Assembly: GCA_934646865.1 (NCBI GenBank) | Contig: CAKUEU010000028.1 | Coordinates: 1 to 23,434, forward strand | Direction of reading: 5' to 3' | DNA: 23,434 nucleotides | From: an uncultured Collinsella sp. | GTDB taxonomy: Bacteria; Actinomycetota; Coriobacteriia; Coriobacteriales; Coriobacteriaceae | Shown: in pieces, positions 13,721 through 20,931 of the stretch | How the letters are laid out: each line of letters begins with the position of its first letter | Numbering within the stretch: position 1 is the stretch's first letter | Notes under the pieces: model-generated | What the model was told of the DNA's origin: nothing | Database searches by the model: none | The model's input: only the letters and a program-made list of their open reading frames with translations | Program-made: the position numbers and the translations under genes

Positions 13721-13938
13721 TGGCCAAAAAATGGCAAAAATGAGTACTGTTACCAATTTTGTAGCAGCGATTTTTGGGTTTCGCTGGATAAATCTAGCTC
13801 TGAATCAGCGATTTGAAGCCTTTACTAGCTGTTTTCCCATTAACATAACTGAACATGTGTGGTCTAACTAATCCTAAGTAGTCGGTTTCATATGAGATTC
13901 AACTGGTGACAGTACTCATATTTGGCATTTTTTGTCCA
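13721..13938. mobile_element. AT-rich 218-bp segment bounded by 37-bp inverted repeats (MITE-like)
   Basis: The left end (13721-13757) and the reverse complement of the right end (13902-13938) agree at 32 of 37 positions by eye and share the core ATGAGTACTGT. The interior has no convincing gene, is much richer in A and T than its surroundings, and contains a CAGCGATTT direct repeat. No clear target-site duplication flanks it. A non-autonomous mobile element, or a paired binding site of an unknown regulator, would both fit. It directly follows the tRNA-Val repeat array, a typical integration hotspot. Confidence 0.55.
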
Positions 13939-14054
13939 AAGGCTCTCCTGGCCATTGCAGATTTATGGCAAAACGGGCTCCAGACCGCCGAATCGTGCCG
14001 CATATGGCACGTCCGCAGTCCGGAACCCGGTCAAAATTGAGTTATTGCGCCGCG
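13939..14054. other. Intergenic region downstream of argD
   Basis: No gene. One small hairpin is visible, CGTGCC/GGCACG around GCATAT (near 13995-14012). On the minus strand it would lie in the argD 3' trailer, but no T tract follows, so a canonical argD terminator is not seen. Confidence 0.4.
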
Positions 14055-15338
14055 TTAGCCCAAGACACCCGACAGGATCTCGATCAGACTGTCCACGTCG
14101 GATTCCTCGCAGACGAGCGGCGGCAGGAAACGCAGCGTATGGGCACCCGTAGCGTTAATCACGGCACCGGCGGCCAGCGCGCGGGCAACAATATCATGCG
14201 CGTCGCCCGCGGCATCATCCAGGTCGCAGCCGAGCATCAAGCCGCGACCGCGCACGTCGGTAACATGCGGTAACTTGGCGAGTTTTGCCTCCATATAGGC
14301 GCCTACCTTGGCAGCGTGGTCGGCATAATCGCCGCGCACGAGCGCGGAGAGCGTCGCGGCACACGCCGCGACGGCCAAGCAGCTACCGCCAAAAGTCGAA
14401 CCGTGATCGCCAGGCTTAAACACGTCGGCGATCTCTTTCTTTGCCACCACGGCGCCCATGGGAACGCCGTCGGCGATGCCCTTGGCAAGACTCATGATGT
14501 CGGGCTCCACGCCATAGGTCTGGTAAGCGAACGTCTTGCCGGAGCGGAAGATGCCGCACTGGACCTCGTCGGCGATAAGCACGGCGCCCACTTCGTGTGC
14601 CAGGTCGCGCGCTGCCGCCATAAACTCCTCGGTCATGGGGTGCACGCCACTCTCACCCTGGATCGGCTCGAGCATCACGGCACAAATTTCGCTCCCCAGC
14701 TGCTTAAAGATCGCACGCAGTTCATCGATATCGTTGGGCGTGCAGGCCACAAAGCCACCCGGCAGCGGGCGGAAACTGTCCTGCAGCCAATCCTGCATGG
14801 TAGCGGCAATGGTCTCGAGCGTACGACCGTGAAAGCCGCCACGCATGCACACGATGGTGTTGCCACCGTTGCCGGCACGCTTGGCGTACAGACGTGCGAG
14901 CTTCATCGAACCCTCGTTGGCCTCGGCACCGGAATTGGCAAAGAACGTCTCCCACACCTGCTCGCCCGCAGCCGGAGCGCCAAGCGCCGCCGCCGTGGTC
15001 TCGTCGCCAGCGGCAATCGCGTCGGCAAGCACGCGCACACCATCCGCATCATCGTTAGCGAGCTTGGACAGCAGCGCCGCGACCTGGCCGCGCTGCTCGA
15101 TGTAGAAATAGTTGGAGACATGCAAGAGCTTCTTGGTCTGAGCCTCGAGCGCCGACAGCACTGCTGGGTTGCCGTGGCCCAAACTGCACACGCCAATACC
15201 TGCAAGAAAATCGAGGTATTCGCGACCATCGTCGCCGGTGAGCTTCATGCCGTAGCCTTCGACAAACTCAACCGGCGAGCGGCCAAAGGTATGCATAACG
15301 TAATGGGATTCAAGCGATTGCTGAGCTGCAAGTGACAT
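14055..15338 (-). CDS. argD: Acetylornithine aminotransferase
   Basis: PLP-dependent class III aminotransferase that converts N-acetylglutamate semialdehyde to N-acetylornithine. The 427-residue protein shows YLDFLAGIGVCSLGHGNP (41-58), NSGAEANE (135-142), FHGRT (169-173), EPIQGESG (224-231), IADEVQ with the PLP-ring Asp (D257) and SLAKG with the Schiff-base Lys (K286). A stretch at about 95-128 (Ala/Asp-rich, DDADGVRVLADAIAAGDETT) looks inserted compared with the usual roughly 400-residue ArgD, just before the cofactor-binding NSGAEAN motif. AAGG lies 7 bases before the ATG. It is the last gene of the argCJBD operon. Related 4-aminobutyrate or ornithine transaminases are possible alternatives, but the operon settles it. 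Confidence 0.95.
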   Translation of the reverse strand: MSLAAQQSLESHYVMHTFGRSPVEFVEGYGMKLTGDDGREYLDFLAGIGVCSLGHGNPAVLSALEAQTKKLLHVSNYFYIEQRGQVAALLSKLANDDADGVRVLADAIAAGDETTAAALGAPAAGEQVWETFFANSGAEANEGSMKLARLYAKRAGNGGNTIVCMRGGFHGRTLETIAATMQDWLQDSFRPLPGGFVACTPNDIDELRAIFKQLGSEICAVMLEPIQGESGVHPMTEEFMAAARDLAHEVGAVLIADEVQCGIFRSGKTFAYQTYGVEPDIMSLAKGIADGVPMGAVVAKKEIADVFKPGDHGSTFGGSCLAVAACAATLSALVRGDYADHAAKVGAYMEAKLAKLPHVTDVRGRGLMLGCDLDDAAGDAHDIVARALAAGAVINATGAHTLRFLPPLVCEESDVDSLIEILSGVLG

Positions 15339-15407
15339 GGGATGCCTTTCGTTGAGCGCCGGACGGCGCAGGCCTATGGGTGCAGGAATGGGGCGGCTGC
15401 GGGTCGG

Positions 15408-16388
15408 CTAGACCGTCTGAAGCTTCTCGACCTCGTCGAGGTTCTCGGTCAAACGCGCAGCAAACGTCGAAAGCGGATGCGGATGTGTATCGAACTCGTA
15501 AGCCGTCTCGGTGGAATGGATCACGGTACCGACGCCGGCATCGGTCAGCAGCTCCAGCAGCAGCGAATGCGGCGTGGTACCGTTGATGATGTGAGCGCGA
15601 AATACGCCTCCGGCAAGCGCATCGACGGCAGCACGCAGCTTGGGAATCATGCCCTTATCGACCTCGCCGCCGTAGAGCATCTCATTGACCTCGTCGAGCG
15701 TCAGATTGGAGATAAGTGAATCCTTGTCGCTAAAGTCCTTGTACAGGCCGTCGACGTCGGTCAAAAAGATCGCCTTATGCGCATGCAGCGCCGCCGCAAC
15801 GGCACCGGCGGCGGTATCGGCGTTGATGTTGAAGAAACCGCCGTCCTCCCCCGCCGCGACGGTAGCGATGACGGGGATGTACTCGCTATCGAGCAGGTGC
15901 TCGATATAGTCGGTGTTGACGTGCGTCACTTTGCCCACGCGGCCAAGTTCGGGGTCGAGCGGCTCGGCGATGAGCGTGCCGGCATCGCTGCCCGACACGC
16001 CCACGGCCAGGTTGCCGTGGTGGTTGATGGCAGCAACCAGCTCCTGGTTAACCTTGCCGCCCAGCACCTCGCGCACGATATCCATGGTCGCCGGCGTGGT
16101 CACGCGCTGGCCGTTCTTAAACTCGACGGGGATGTCGTAGTGGCTAAGCGCCTCGTTGATGGCCTTGCCGCCACCGTGCACGATAACAGGGCGCATGCCG
16201 ATGATCTTGAGCAGCACGATGTCGCTCATCACGTCGCGGCGCAGCTGCTCGTCGACCATGGCGGCTCCGCCATATTTGATAACAACCGTCTTGCCGGTCA
16301 GGTTCTTAATCCACGGCAGCGCTTCGAACAGCAGCTGCGCGGTTGCTTCGTTGGATTCGCTCGAACGACAATCGCGTGCGAATTTCAT
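15408..16388 (-). CDS. argB: Acetylglutamate kinase
   Basis: Phosphorylates N-acetylglutamate, the usual control point of arginine synthesis. The 326-residue amino-acid kinase has VVIKYGGAAM with the catalytic Lys, IVLLKIIGMRPVIVHGGGKAI, NGQRVTT, and FLTDVDGLYKD. It lies between argJ and argD with gaps of 81 and 69 bases. The frame extends to 16448, but the ATG at 16388 has GAGG 6 bases upstream. Family members normally end soon after the GVGT motif; here about 33 more residues follow (STETAYEFDTHPHPLS onward). Whether arginine inhibits it cannot be read with confidence. Confidence 0.95.
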   Translation of the reverse strand: MKFARDCRSSESNEATAQLLFEALPWIKNLTGKTVVIKYGGAAMVDEQLRRDVMSDIVLLKIIGMRPVIVHGGGKAINEALSHYDIPVEFKNGQRVTTPATMDIVREVLGGKVNQELVAAINHHGNLAVGVSGSDAGTLIAEPLDPELGRVGKVTHVNTDYIEHLLDSEYIPVIATVAAGEDGGFFNINADTAAGAVAAALHAHKAIFLTDVDGLYKDFSDKDSLISNLTLDEVNEMLYGGEVDKGMIPKLRAAVDALAGGVFRAHIINGTTPHSLLLELLTDAGVGTVIHSTETAYEFDTHPHPLSTFAARLTENLDEVEKLQTV

Positions 16389-16469
16389 AATCTGCCTCGT
16401 CTTTCGTATCGCTATCGCGCCGTGCTCCGCTGTCTGCAATCGCGGCAAGATGCACAGCGTGCCTGAAAT

Positions 16470-17738
16470 CTAGGAACGGTAGTCGCCGTTGATGGAGATG
16501 TACTCATGCGTGAGGTCGCAGGTCCAGACGGTGGTGGCTGCGTCACCCGCGCCCAGGTCGGCCGAAATCACGATCTCGGGCGCCTCAAAGCGACGCAGCG
16601 CCTCATCCTCGTCAAAGGGAACAGTCAGACCGTCGCGACAGACAGGCATGCCCATCATGTCGATGGAAACGTCTTCCTGATTAAACTTCACGCCGCACTT
16701 GCCAAGCGCCATAGCAACGCGGCCCCAGTTGCAGTCGTGGCCGGCGATGCAGGTCTTAACGAGCGGCGAGTTGGCAACGGCACGGGCGGCGATATCGGCC
16801 TCCTCGTCGTTCACGGCGCCGGTAACGTTGACTGTAACAAGCTTAGATGCGCCCTCACCATCGGCGGCGATATTGCGCGCCAGGCTCTCGCACACCTCAT
16901 GCACGGCAAAGGCCAGCTCGTCGAAGGCGTCGGAGCCCTCGACAATGGGTTCGGCATCTGCAGCAGCGGCACCAGAGGCAAGCATGATACAGGTGTCGTT
17001 CGTCGAGGTGTCGGAGTCCACCGTCACCTTGTTGAAGGTCTGCTTGACGATCGAAAGCAGCAGGGCGTGGAGCGCCGCAGGCTCGACGGGGGCATCGGTC
17101 GTGATGATCGCGATCATGGTGGCCATGTTGGGCATGATCATGCCTGAGCCCTTGCACATGCCGCCCACCGTATAGACACTGCCCGCATGGCCATCGGCAT
17201 CGCTGACGTAGGACACGGCATATTCCTTGGAATGCGTATCGGTCGTCATGATGGCGCGGGCCGCATCGGCGCCACCGTGGGCGGAGAGCGCCTCGTAGGC
17301 AGCAGGAATGGCGGTCTCGAACGTGTCGATCGGCAGAATCTGGCCAATCACACCCGTGGAGGCAACCAGAATCTGCTGGGGCTCGCAGCCGATGACCTGC
17401 GATGCGATGCTGCACGTCTCGCGCGCGCATGCAAGGCCGGTCTCACCCGTGGCGGCGTTGGCATTGCCAGAGTTGACCGAAACGCCGGCGATGGTACCGT
17501 AGCCCTTGTCGGCACCGCCCAGGTTGGCACGGCTCACCTGCACGGGCGCCGCGCAAAAGCGATTGGTGGTAAACACGCCGGCACCGGGACAGGGTTTATC
17601 GGGCACGACGAGCGCGTAATCCAGACGCTCGGGGTTCTTGCGGAACCCAGCGTGGATGCCTGCGGCTTTAAAACCAGCCGCAGCCGTAACGCCACCCTCG
17701 ACGGCGCGAATCTTGATATCAAACAGCTCGGTATTCAT
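16470..17738 (-). CDS. argJ: Bifunctional glutamate N-acetyltransferase / ornithine acetyltransferase
   Basis: Transfers the acetyl group from N-acetylornithine back to glutamate (and, in bifunctional forms, from acetyl-CoA), so the pathway runs as a cycle. The 422-residue precursor self-cleaves before the nucleophilic Thr in KGSGMIMPNMATM (cleavage between A206 and T207), giving alpha and beta chains. Also visible are NSGNANAATG (89-98), the oxyanion-hole region ASTGVIGQ (126-133), and TVDSDTSTNDT. The start has AAGGAG but at a long distance of 11 bases. Absence of argE and argA from the cluster fits the cyclic route. Whether it is mono- or bifunctional cannot be told from sequence by eye. 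Confidence 0.95.
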   Translation of the reverse strand: MNTELFDIKIRAVEGGVTAAAGFKAAGIHAGFRKNPERLDYALVVPDKPCPGAGVFTTNRFCAAPVQVSRANLGGADKGYGTIAGVSVNSGNANAATGETGLACARETCSIASQVIGCEPQQILVASTGVIGQILPIDTFETAIPAAYEALSAHGGADAARAIMTTDTHSKEYAVSYVSDADGHAGSVYTVGGMCKGSGMIMPNMATMIAIITTDAPVEPAALHALLLSIVKQTFNKVTVDSDTSTNDTCIMLASGAAAADAEPIVEGSDAFDELAFAVHEVCESLARNIAADGEGASKLVTVNVTGAVNDEEADIAARAVANSPLVKTCIAGHDCNWGRVAMALGKCGVKFNQEDVSIDMMGMPVCRDGLTVPFDEDEALRRFEAPEIVISADLGAGDAATTVWTCDLTHEYISINGDYRS

Positions 17739-17764
17739 CGTCTTTATGACTCCTTATGTCAAAC

Positions 17765-17791
17765 AAAAAAAGCGGACATCGGTTGGTGCGC
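17765..17791 (-). terminator. Hairpin plus T7 in the argC-argJ gap
   Basis: On the minus strand GCGCAC pairs with GTCCGC (one C-C mismatch) around an 8-nt loop, followed directly by seven T. It lies in the 136-base gap between argC and argJ, just upstream of the argJ ribosome binding site. It could be a partial terminator that sets the ratio of argC to the downstream genes. Confidence 0.5.
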
Positions 17792-17874
17792 CATGCCAGT
17801 CGTGATCATGAGACCAGCTTAAGAGTGGCGCCCCACTCGATGCCCGACTACCAAATCGTTAACAATCGAATGTG

Positions 17875-18945
17875 CTACACCGGGCACGCCACTGTGGGCA
17901 AGCCTCGTCGCTCATCAAAACCAAAGACGATGTTGGCGCACTGGACCGCCTGGCCTGCTGCACCCTTGCACAGATTGTCGATGGCGCCCGTCGCCACCAG
18001 CACGCCTGCGCGCTTGTTGAGTGCAAGGCCAATCTGGGCGGCATTGGTACCGACGACCGAAGCCGTCTTCGGCTGCTGGCCGGCATCAAGCACGCGTACG
18101 AAGGTGCGACCGGCGTAGAACTGCTTGTAATGGTCGACAACGTCCTCAAGGGTCAAGGTATCGATAGCCTGCGGCGTAAGCGGCATCGTCACCGTAGAGA
18201 GTAGACCGCGCTTGAGCGGTGCCAGGTGCGGGGTAAAGACGACGCGATCGGTCAGGCCAAAGATTTGCTCAATCTCGGGCGTATGACGATGCTTGCCCAC
18301 GCCATAGGCCTCCAGGTTTTCGTCCGCGCTGCAAAAATGGGTGCGGGCGTTGCAGGACTTACCGGCGCCCGTCACGCCGCTAATGGCATCGACGACCACG
18401 GGGCCGTTCTCGGCCACCCAGCCCGCGCGCACGGCGGGCGCGGCGGCAAGGCTCGTTGCGGTGGGATAGCAACCGGCGCAGGCGACCAGCACGGGTTTGC
18501 CGTCAGCATGGTCGGATGCGGCGGTCTCCAAGTCTTGACAGAACAGCTCGGGCAGACCGAAGGCACGGGTCTTGAGCAGCTCGGGGCTCGTATGCTCGGC
18601 GGCATACCATGTCTCAAAGACGGACGCGTCGTTCAGGCGGTAGTCGGCCGAAAGATCAAAGCAGGAGACGCCCGATGCAAGCAGCGCGGGCACCTGTGCC
18701 ATGGCAGCCGTGTGCGGCACGGCAAGAAAAACCGCATCGCAGCTCTTGAGCTCGGGGGCGTCATGCGTGGTGAAAACCAGATCGCTCACGCCAGCAAAGC
18801 TCGGATACACCGCGGACAGCGGCTGGCCGGCATCGGCGTTGGACGTAATGGCAATAAGTTCAAACTCGGGATGACCGAGGACGAGGCGAATGAGCTCGGC
18901 GCCGGCATATCCAGCCGCACCGACGATTCCAACCTTTACAGACAT
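17875..18945 (-). CDS. argC: N-acetyl-gamma-glutamyl-phosphate reductase
   Basis: NADPH-dependent reduction of N-acetylglutamyl phosphate to the semialdehyde. The 356-residue protein has the nucleotide-binding GAAGYAGAEL (9-18), FDLSADYRL (96-104), the catalytic Cys in CAGCYPTAT (C159), SGVTGAGK (189-196) and the KHRHTPEI motif (218-225) with the active-site His. It is the first gene of the operon, followed after 136 bases by argJ. Two ARG-box-like palindromes lie about 90-120 bases upstream. The ATG at 18945 has AAGGAG about 8 bases before it. Confidence 0.96.
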   Translation of the reverse strand: MSVKVGIVGAAGYAGAELIRLVLGHPEFELIAITSNADAGQPLSAVYPSFAGVSDLVFTTHDAPELKSCDAVFLAVPHTAAMAQVPALLASGVSCFDLSADYRLNDASVFETWYAAEHTSPELLKTRAFGLPELFCQDLETAASDHADGKPVLVACAGCYPTATSLAAAPAVRAGWVAENGPVVVDAISGVTGAGKSCNARTHFCSADENLEAYGVGKHRHTPEIEQIFGLTDRVVFTPHLAPLKRGLLSTVTMPLTPQAIDTLTLEDVVDHYKQFYAGRTFVRVLDAGQQPKTASVVGTNAAQIGLALNKRAGVLVATGAIDNLCKGAAGQAVQCANIVFGFDERRGLPTVACPV

Positions 18946-19030
18946 ATCAGACTCCTTGTCTGCAGTTATGCACCAATGCGCATCCCGCAGCCGTCGTTAT
19001 GAAGTGGGTTGAAACTTTAACACCAAAAGA

Positions 19031-19065
19031 TGCATATATACGCAAATCTTTTGCATATTCATGCA
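19031..19065 (-). promoter_or_regulatory. Tandem ARG boxes upstream of argC
   Basis: Two 14-bp near-palindromes, TGCATATATACGCA (19031-19044) and TGCATATTCATGCA (19052-19065), lie 21 bp centre to centre, two helical turns, the spacing expected for a hexameric ArgR binding two boxes. They resemble the TTGCAT-N4-ATGCAA form of actinobacterial ARG boxes. The operon promoter probably lies within or beside them, but its hexamers are ambiguous. Confidence 0.75.
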
Positions 19066-19111
19066 TTGAAACAATCCCGACACATTCACTCGAAGGAATT
19101 GACAAATAAAT

Positions 19112-19166
19112 GCGGGCCCCATATTACCCAGTGCGCCTTACGGTGACGTTGCAATGTGGGGCCCGC
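19112..19166. terminator. GC-rich inverted repeat between the flavoprotein operon and the arg operon
   Basis: GCGGGCCCCATATT (19112-19125) and AATGTGGGGCCCGC (19153-19166) form a 14-bp stem with one mismatch and a 27-base loop. Read on the minus strand it follows the upper operon by 44 bases and is followed by ATTTATTTG, so it may serve as its terminator. The arms begin GCGGGCC and the loop holds GGTGACGT, both also seen in the palindrome at 123-221. The remaining sequence between 18946 and 19210 holds the ARG boxes and no gene. Confidence 0.55.
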
Positions 19167-19210
19167 TACATGCGAGAATTTGAATTGTCGAAGCTTGCTG
19201 AGAGACTCGT

Positions 19211-19621
19211 TTAGAGCTCGACCGGCACCCATTCGTCATGGTTGCAGATAAAGGCCTCGGGTTCCTCCACGCTAAAGAAGACGAGCGTGGGGTCGTTAGG
19301 CCCCTCATAGTGCTCGCTCAAGCGCTCAAGATGTTTCCATCCCGCCTCGCGCATATCGGGGGCAGCCTGGTCATCCAAGCCGGCGCGTCCGCGCAAAATG
19401 AGCCAGCCATGACCCGGCCACCAGCTCGTGGCCTCAAAGCGCTGGTTTTGCAGCAGCTCCTGCCACACATCTTTGGTGCGCGCCGTCACAAACCACAGCT
19501 TGCCATCCTGAATCTGCGCAAACGAAAACGGACGCACATGCGGCTGCCCATCCACGCTCGTCGCCAGATACCACGCCGGCACCGACGTCAGATACTCCAA
19601 AACCGTATTCAATCCGTCCAT
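19211..19621 (-). CDS. Pyridoxamine 5'-phosphate oxidase-like FMN-binding split-barrel protein
   Basis: A 136-residue protein of the PPOx-like split-barrel superfamily, which bind FMN or, in some, F420 or heme. Visible features are PAWYLATS (16-23) and HVRPFSFAQIQDGKLWFVTA (31-50), the pair of strands and turn that holds the cofactor phosphate, followed by KDVWQEL. It is roughly half identical to its upstream neighbour, so the pair arose by tandem duplication. The start at 19621 is chosen because AGGAGG lies just upstream; an ATG 5 codons earlier lacks a site. It is last in the ecf operon. The substrate is unknown; many such proteins are flavin reductases or general stress proteins. Confidence 0.85.
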   Translation of the reverse strand: MDGLNTVLEYLTSVPAWYLATSVDGQPHVRPFSFAQIQDGKLWFVTARTKDVWQELLQNQRFEATSWWPGHGWLILRGRAGLDDQAAPDMREAGWKHLERLSEHYEGPNDPTLVFFSVEEPEAFICNHDEWVPVEL

Positions 19622-19653
19622 GCATCCTCCTGCCACTAGTCCATTTGTGCGAA

Positions 19654-20100
19654 TTAGAGCTCGAGCTGTTCCTCGCTGCCGTCGATATCGCAGAAGCGGG
19701 CAGCGATGTTGCGGACCGAGAAGAACGCGAGGCGACCGTCGTTGGCGCTCTCGTGGTCCTCGCCGATGCCCACCATGTGCTTAAAGCCAGCCTCGCGAAC
19801 GCGGTCGCTTACGACAGCGTCATCCTCGAGCGCGGCCTCGCCGGTCAGCACGATCCAGCACTCCCCCGGCTTCCAACCCGAAACCTCAAACTTAGGATTC
19901 GCGCGCAGCTCCGCCCACACGTCCTTGTCACGCGAGGTGCAAAACCACAGCTTGCCCTCATCGACCATGGCAAACGAAAACGGCCTCACACGCGGCTGGT
20001 GTCCGTCGACCACATCGGTCGTGGCTAAATACCACGCTGGGATACGCCTGAGGTACGAACAGGCGCGCTCGAGCTGCGCCGTGCGATCGTTGTCGGTCAT
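19654..20100 (-). CDS. Pyridoxamine 5'-phosphate oxidase-like FMN-binding split-barrel protein (paralog)
   Basis: A 148-residue paralog of the next gene downstream, sharing PAWYLATT (21-28), RVRPFSFAMVDEGKLWFCTS (37-56) and KDVWAEL. A two-residue insertion near residue 29 and a different acidic C-terminus (GSEEQLEL) separate them. It starts 30 bases after ecfT and ends 32 bases before the second copy, so all three are likely co-transcribed. Start ATG at 20100 with AAAGGGG upstream. The function is unresolved beyond probable flavin binding. Confidence 0.85.
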   Translation of the reverse strand: MTDNDRTAQLERACSYLRRIPAWYLATTDVVDGHQPRVRPFSFAMVDEGKLWFCTSRDKDVWAELRANPKFEVSGWKPGECWIVLTGEAALEDDAVVSDRVREAGFKHMVGIGEDHESANDGRLAFFSVRNIAARFCDIDGSEEQLEL

Positions 20101-20130
20101 GGAGACCCCTTTCTTGCGCTCGAATCGCGC

Positions 20131-20931
20131 CTAAACAAATTGAAGGTTGATGACGATGACACACGCGAGCAGCAACGCCGTCACCACCGCAGCCAGCGCA
20201 TCCCTGCGGCCAAATGCAAGCGTATGCAGGCGCGTGCGGCCCTGCTCGCCGTGGTAGCAACGGGCATCCATGGCGGCAGACAGCGTCTCGGCATGGCGGA
20301 ACACGCCCGTGAACAGCGGAATCGCCACGCTGCCGAGCATACGCACGCCGCCGAGCGGACCTCCCGTCACGCGTGCACCGCGACTTGCCTGCGCATCGGC
20401 CGTCTGCTTCATCTCGGTGGCAAACTGCGGCATAAAGCGCAGTGCAATACCCATAATCATGCCGAGTTCGTGCGCGGGAAGCCCCACGCGTGCAAACGGT
20501 GCAAGCAGGCGCTCAAAGCCCGCGGTAAGGTCGAGCGTCGGCGTGGTGAGCGTAATGGCACTCATGCCGGCCATCATCAGGGTCAGGCGGCACGCCATAA
20601 ACGTCGCAGAACGCAGCGAACCCTCGCTCACCTGCAAAAAGCCAAGCTGCCACAGGACGCGGCCGCTCTGGTCGGAAAACAGATTGAGCACCGCGACCAC
20701 CACGACAATCGCCAGCAGCGGCGCCATCGACGATAGGACGCGACGCAACGGCACCCGGGCCATGGCATAGACCAGAACGACAAAGATTGCGACCGGAACG
20801 AGTCCACGGAAGCTGCTGACGGTGAGCGTAGTGATCAGAAATGCGAAGCCCAGAAGCAACTTGGTGCGCGGATCCAGGCGATGGATCGCACTATCGCCAG
20901 GATAGTAGCTGCCAAACGAAAACGCCTCCAT
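20131..20931 (-). CDS. ecfT: ECF transporter T component
   Basis: Membrane coupling subunit of an energy-coupling-factor vitamin transporter, linking the S component to the ATPases. The 266-residue protein has several hydrophobic segments (about 25-57, 65-85, 110-130, 155-170, 245-264). It also has two Ala-Xaa-Arg coupling helices that dock on the ATPase, ASRGARV (R184) and AMDARCY (R224). Its ATG shares one base with the ecfA stop codon (TAATG), and the ribosome binding site lies inside ecfA, so translation is coupled. Confidence 0.93.
   Translation of the reverse strand: MEAFSFGSYYPGDSAIHRLDPRTKLLLGFAFLITTLTVSSFRGLVPVAIFVVLVYAMARVPLRRVLSSMAPLLAIVVVVAVLNLFSDQSGRVLWQLGFLQVSEGSLRSATFMACRLTLMMAGMSAITLTTPTLDLTAGFERLLAPFARVGLPAHELGMIMGIALRFMPQFATEMKQTADAQASRGARVTGGPLGGVRMLGSVAIPLFTGVFRHAETLSAAMDARCYHGEQGRTRLHTLAFGRRDALAAVVTALLLACVIVINLQFV

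Noticed and set aside
12536..13743. Series of plus-strand frames of 82-117 residues beginning MGAFLFWAHRRGIRTRQ
   Set aside because: Each starts inside the terminator stem of a unit and reads the inverted T arm and hairpins; all are shadows of the repeats with no ribosome binding site.
13650..13871. Small plus-strand frame ending in the AT-rich element
   Set aside because: Begins in the terminator of the last repeat unit and has neither a ribosome binding site nor any recognisable feature.
12438..13940. Integrated island with attL and attR at the tRNA-Val 3' end
   Set aside because: The 3'-end copies are only 185 bp apart and enclose no integrase or cargo gene; the pattern fits tandem duplication better than island integration, though a past island cannot be excluded.
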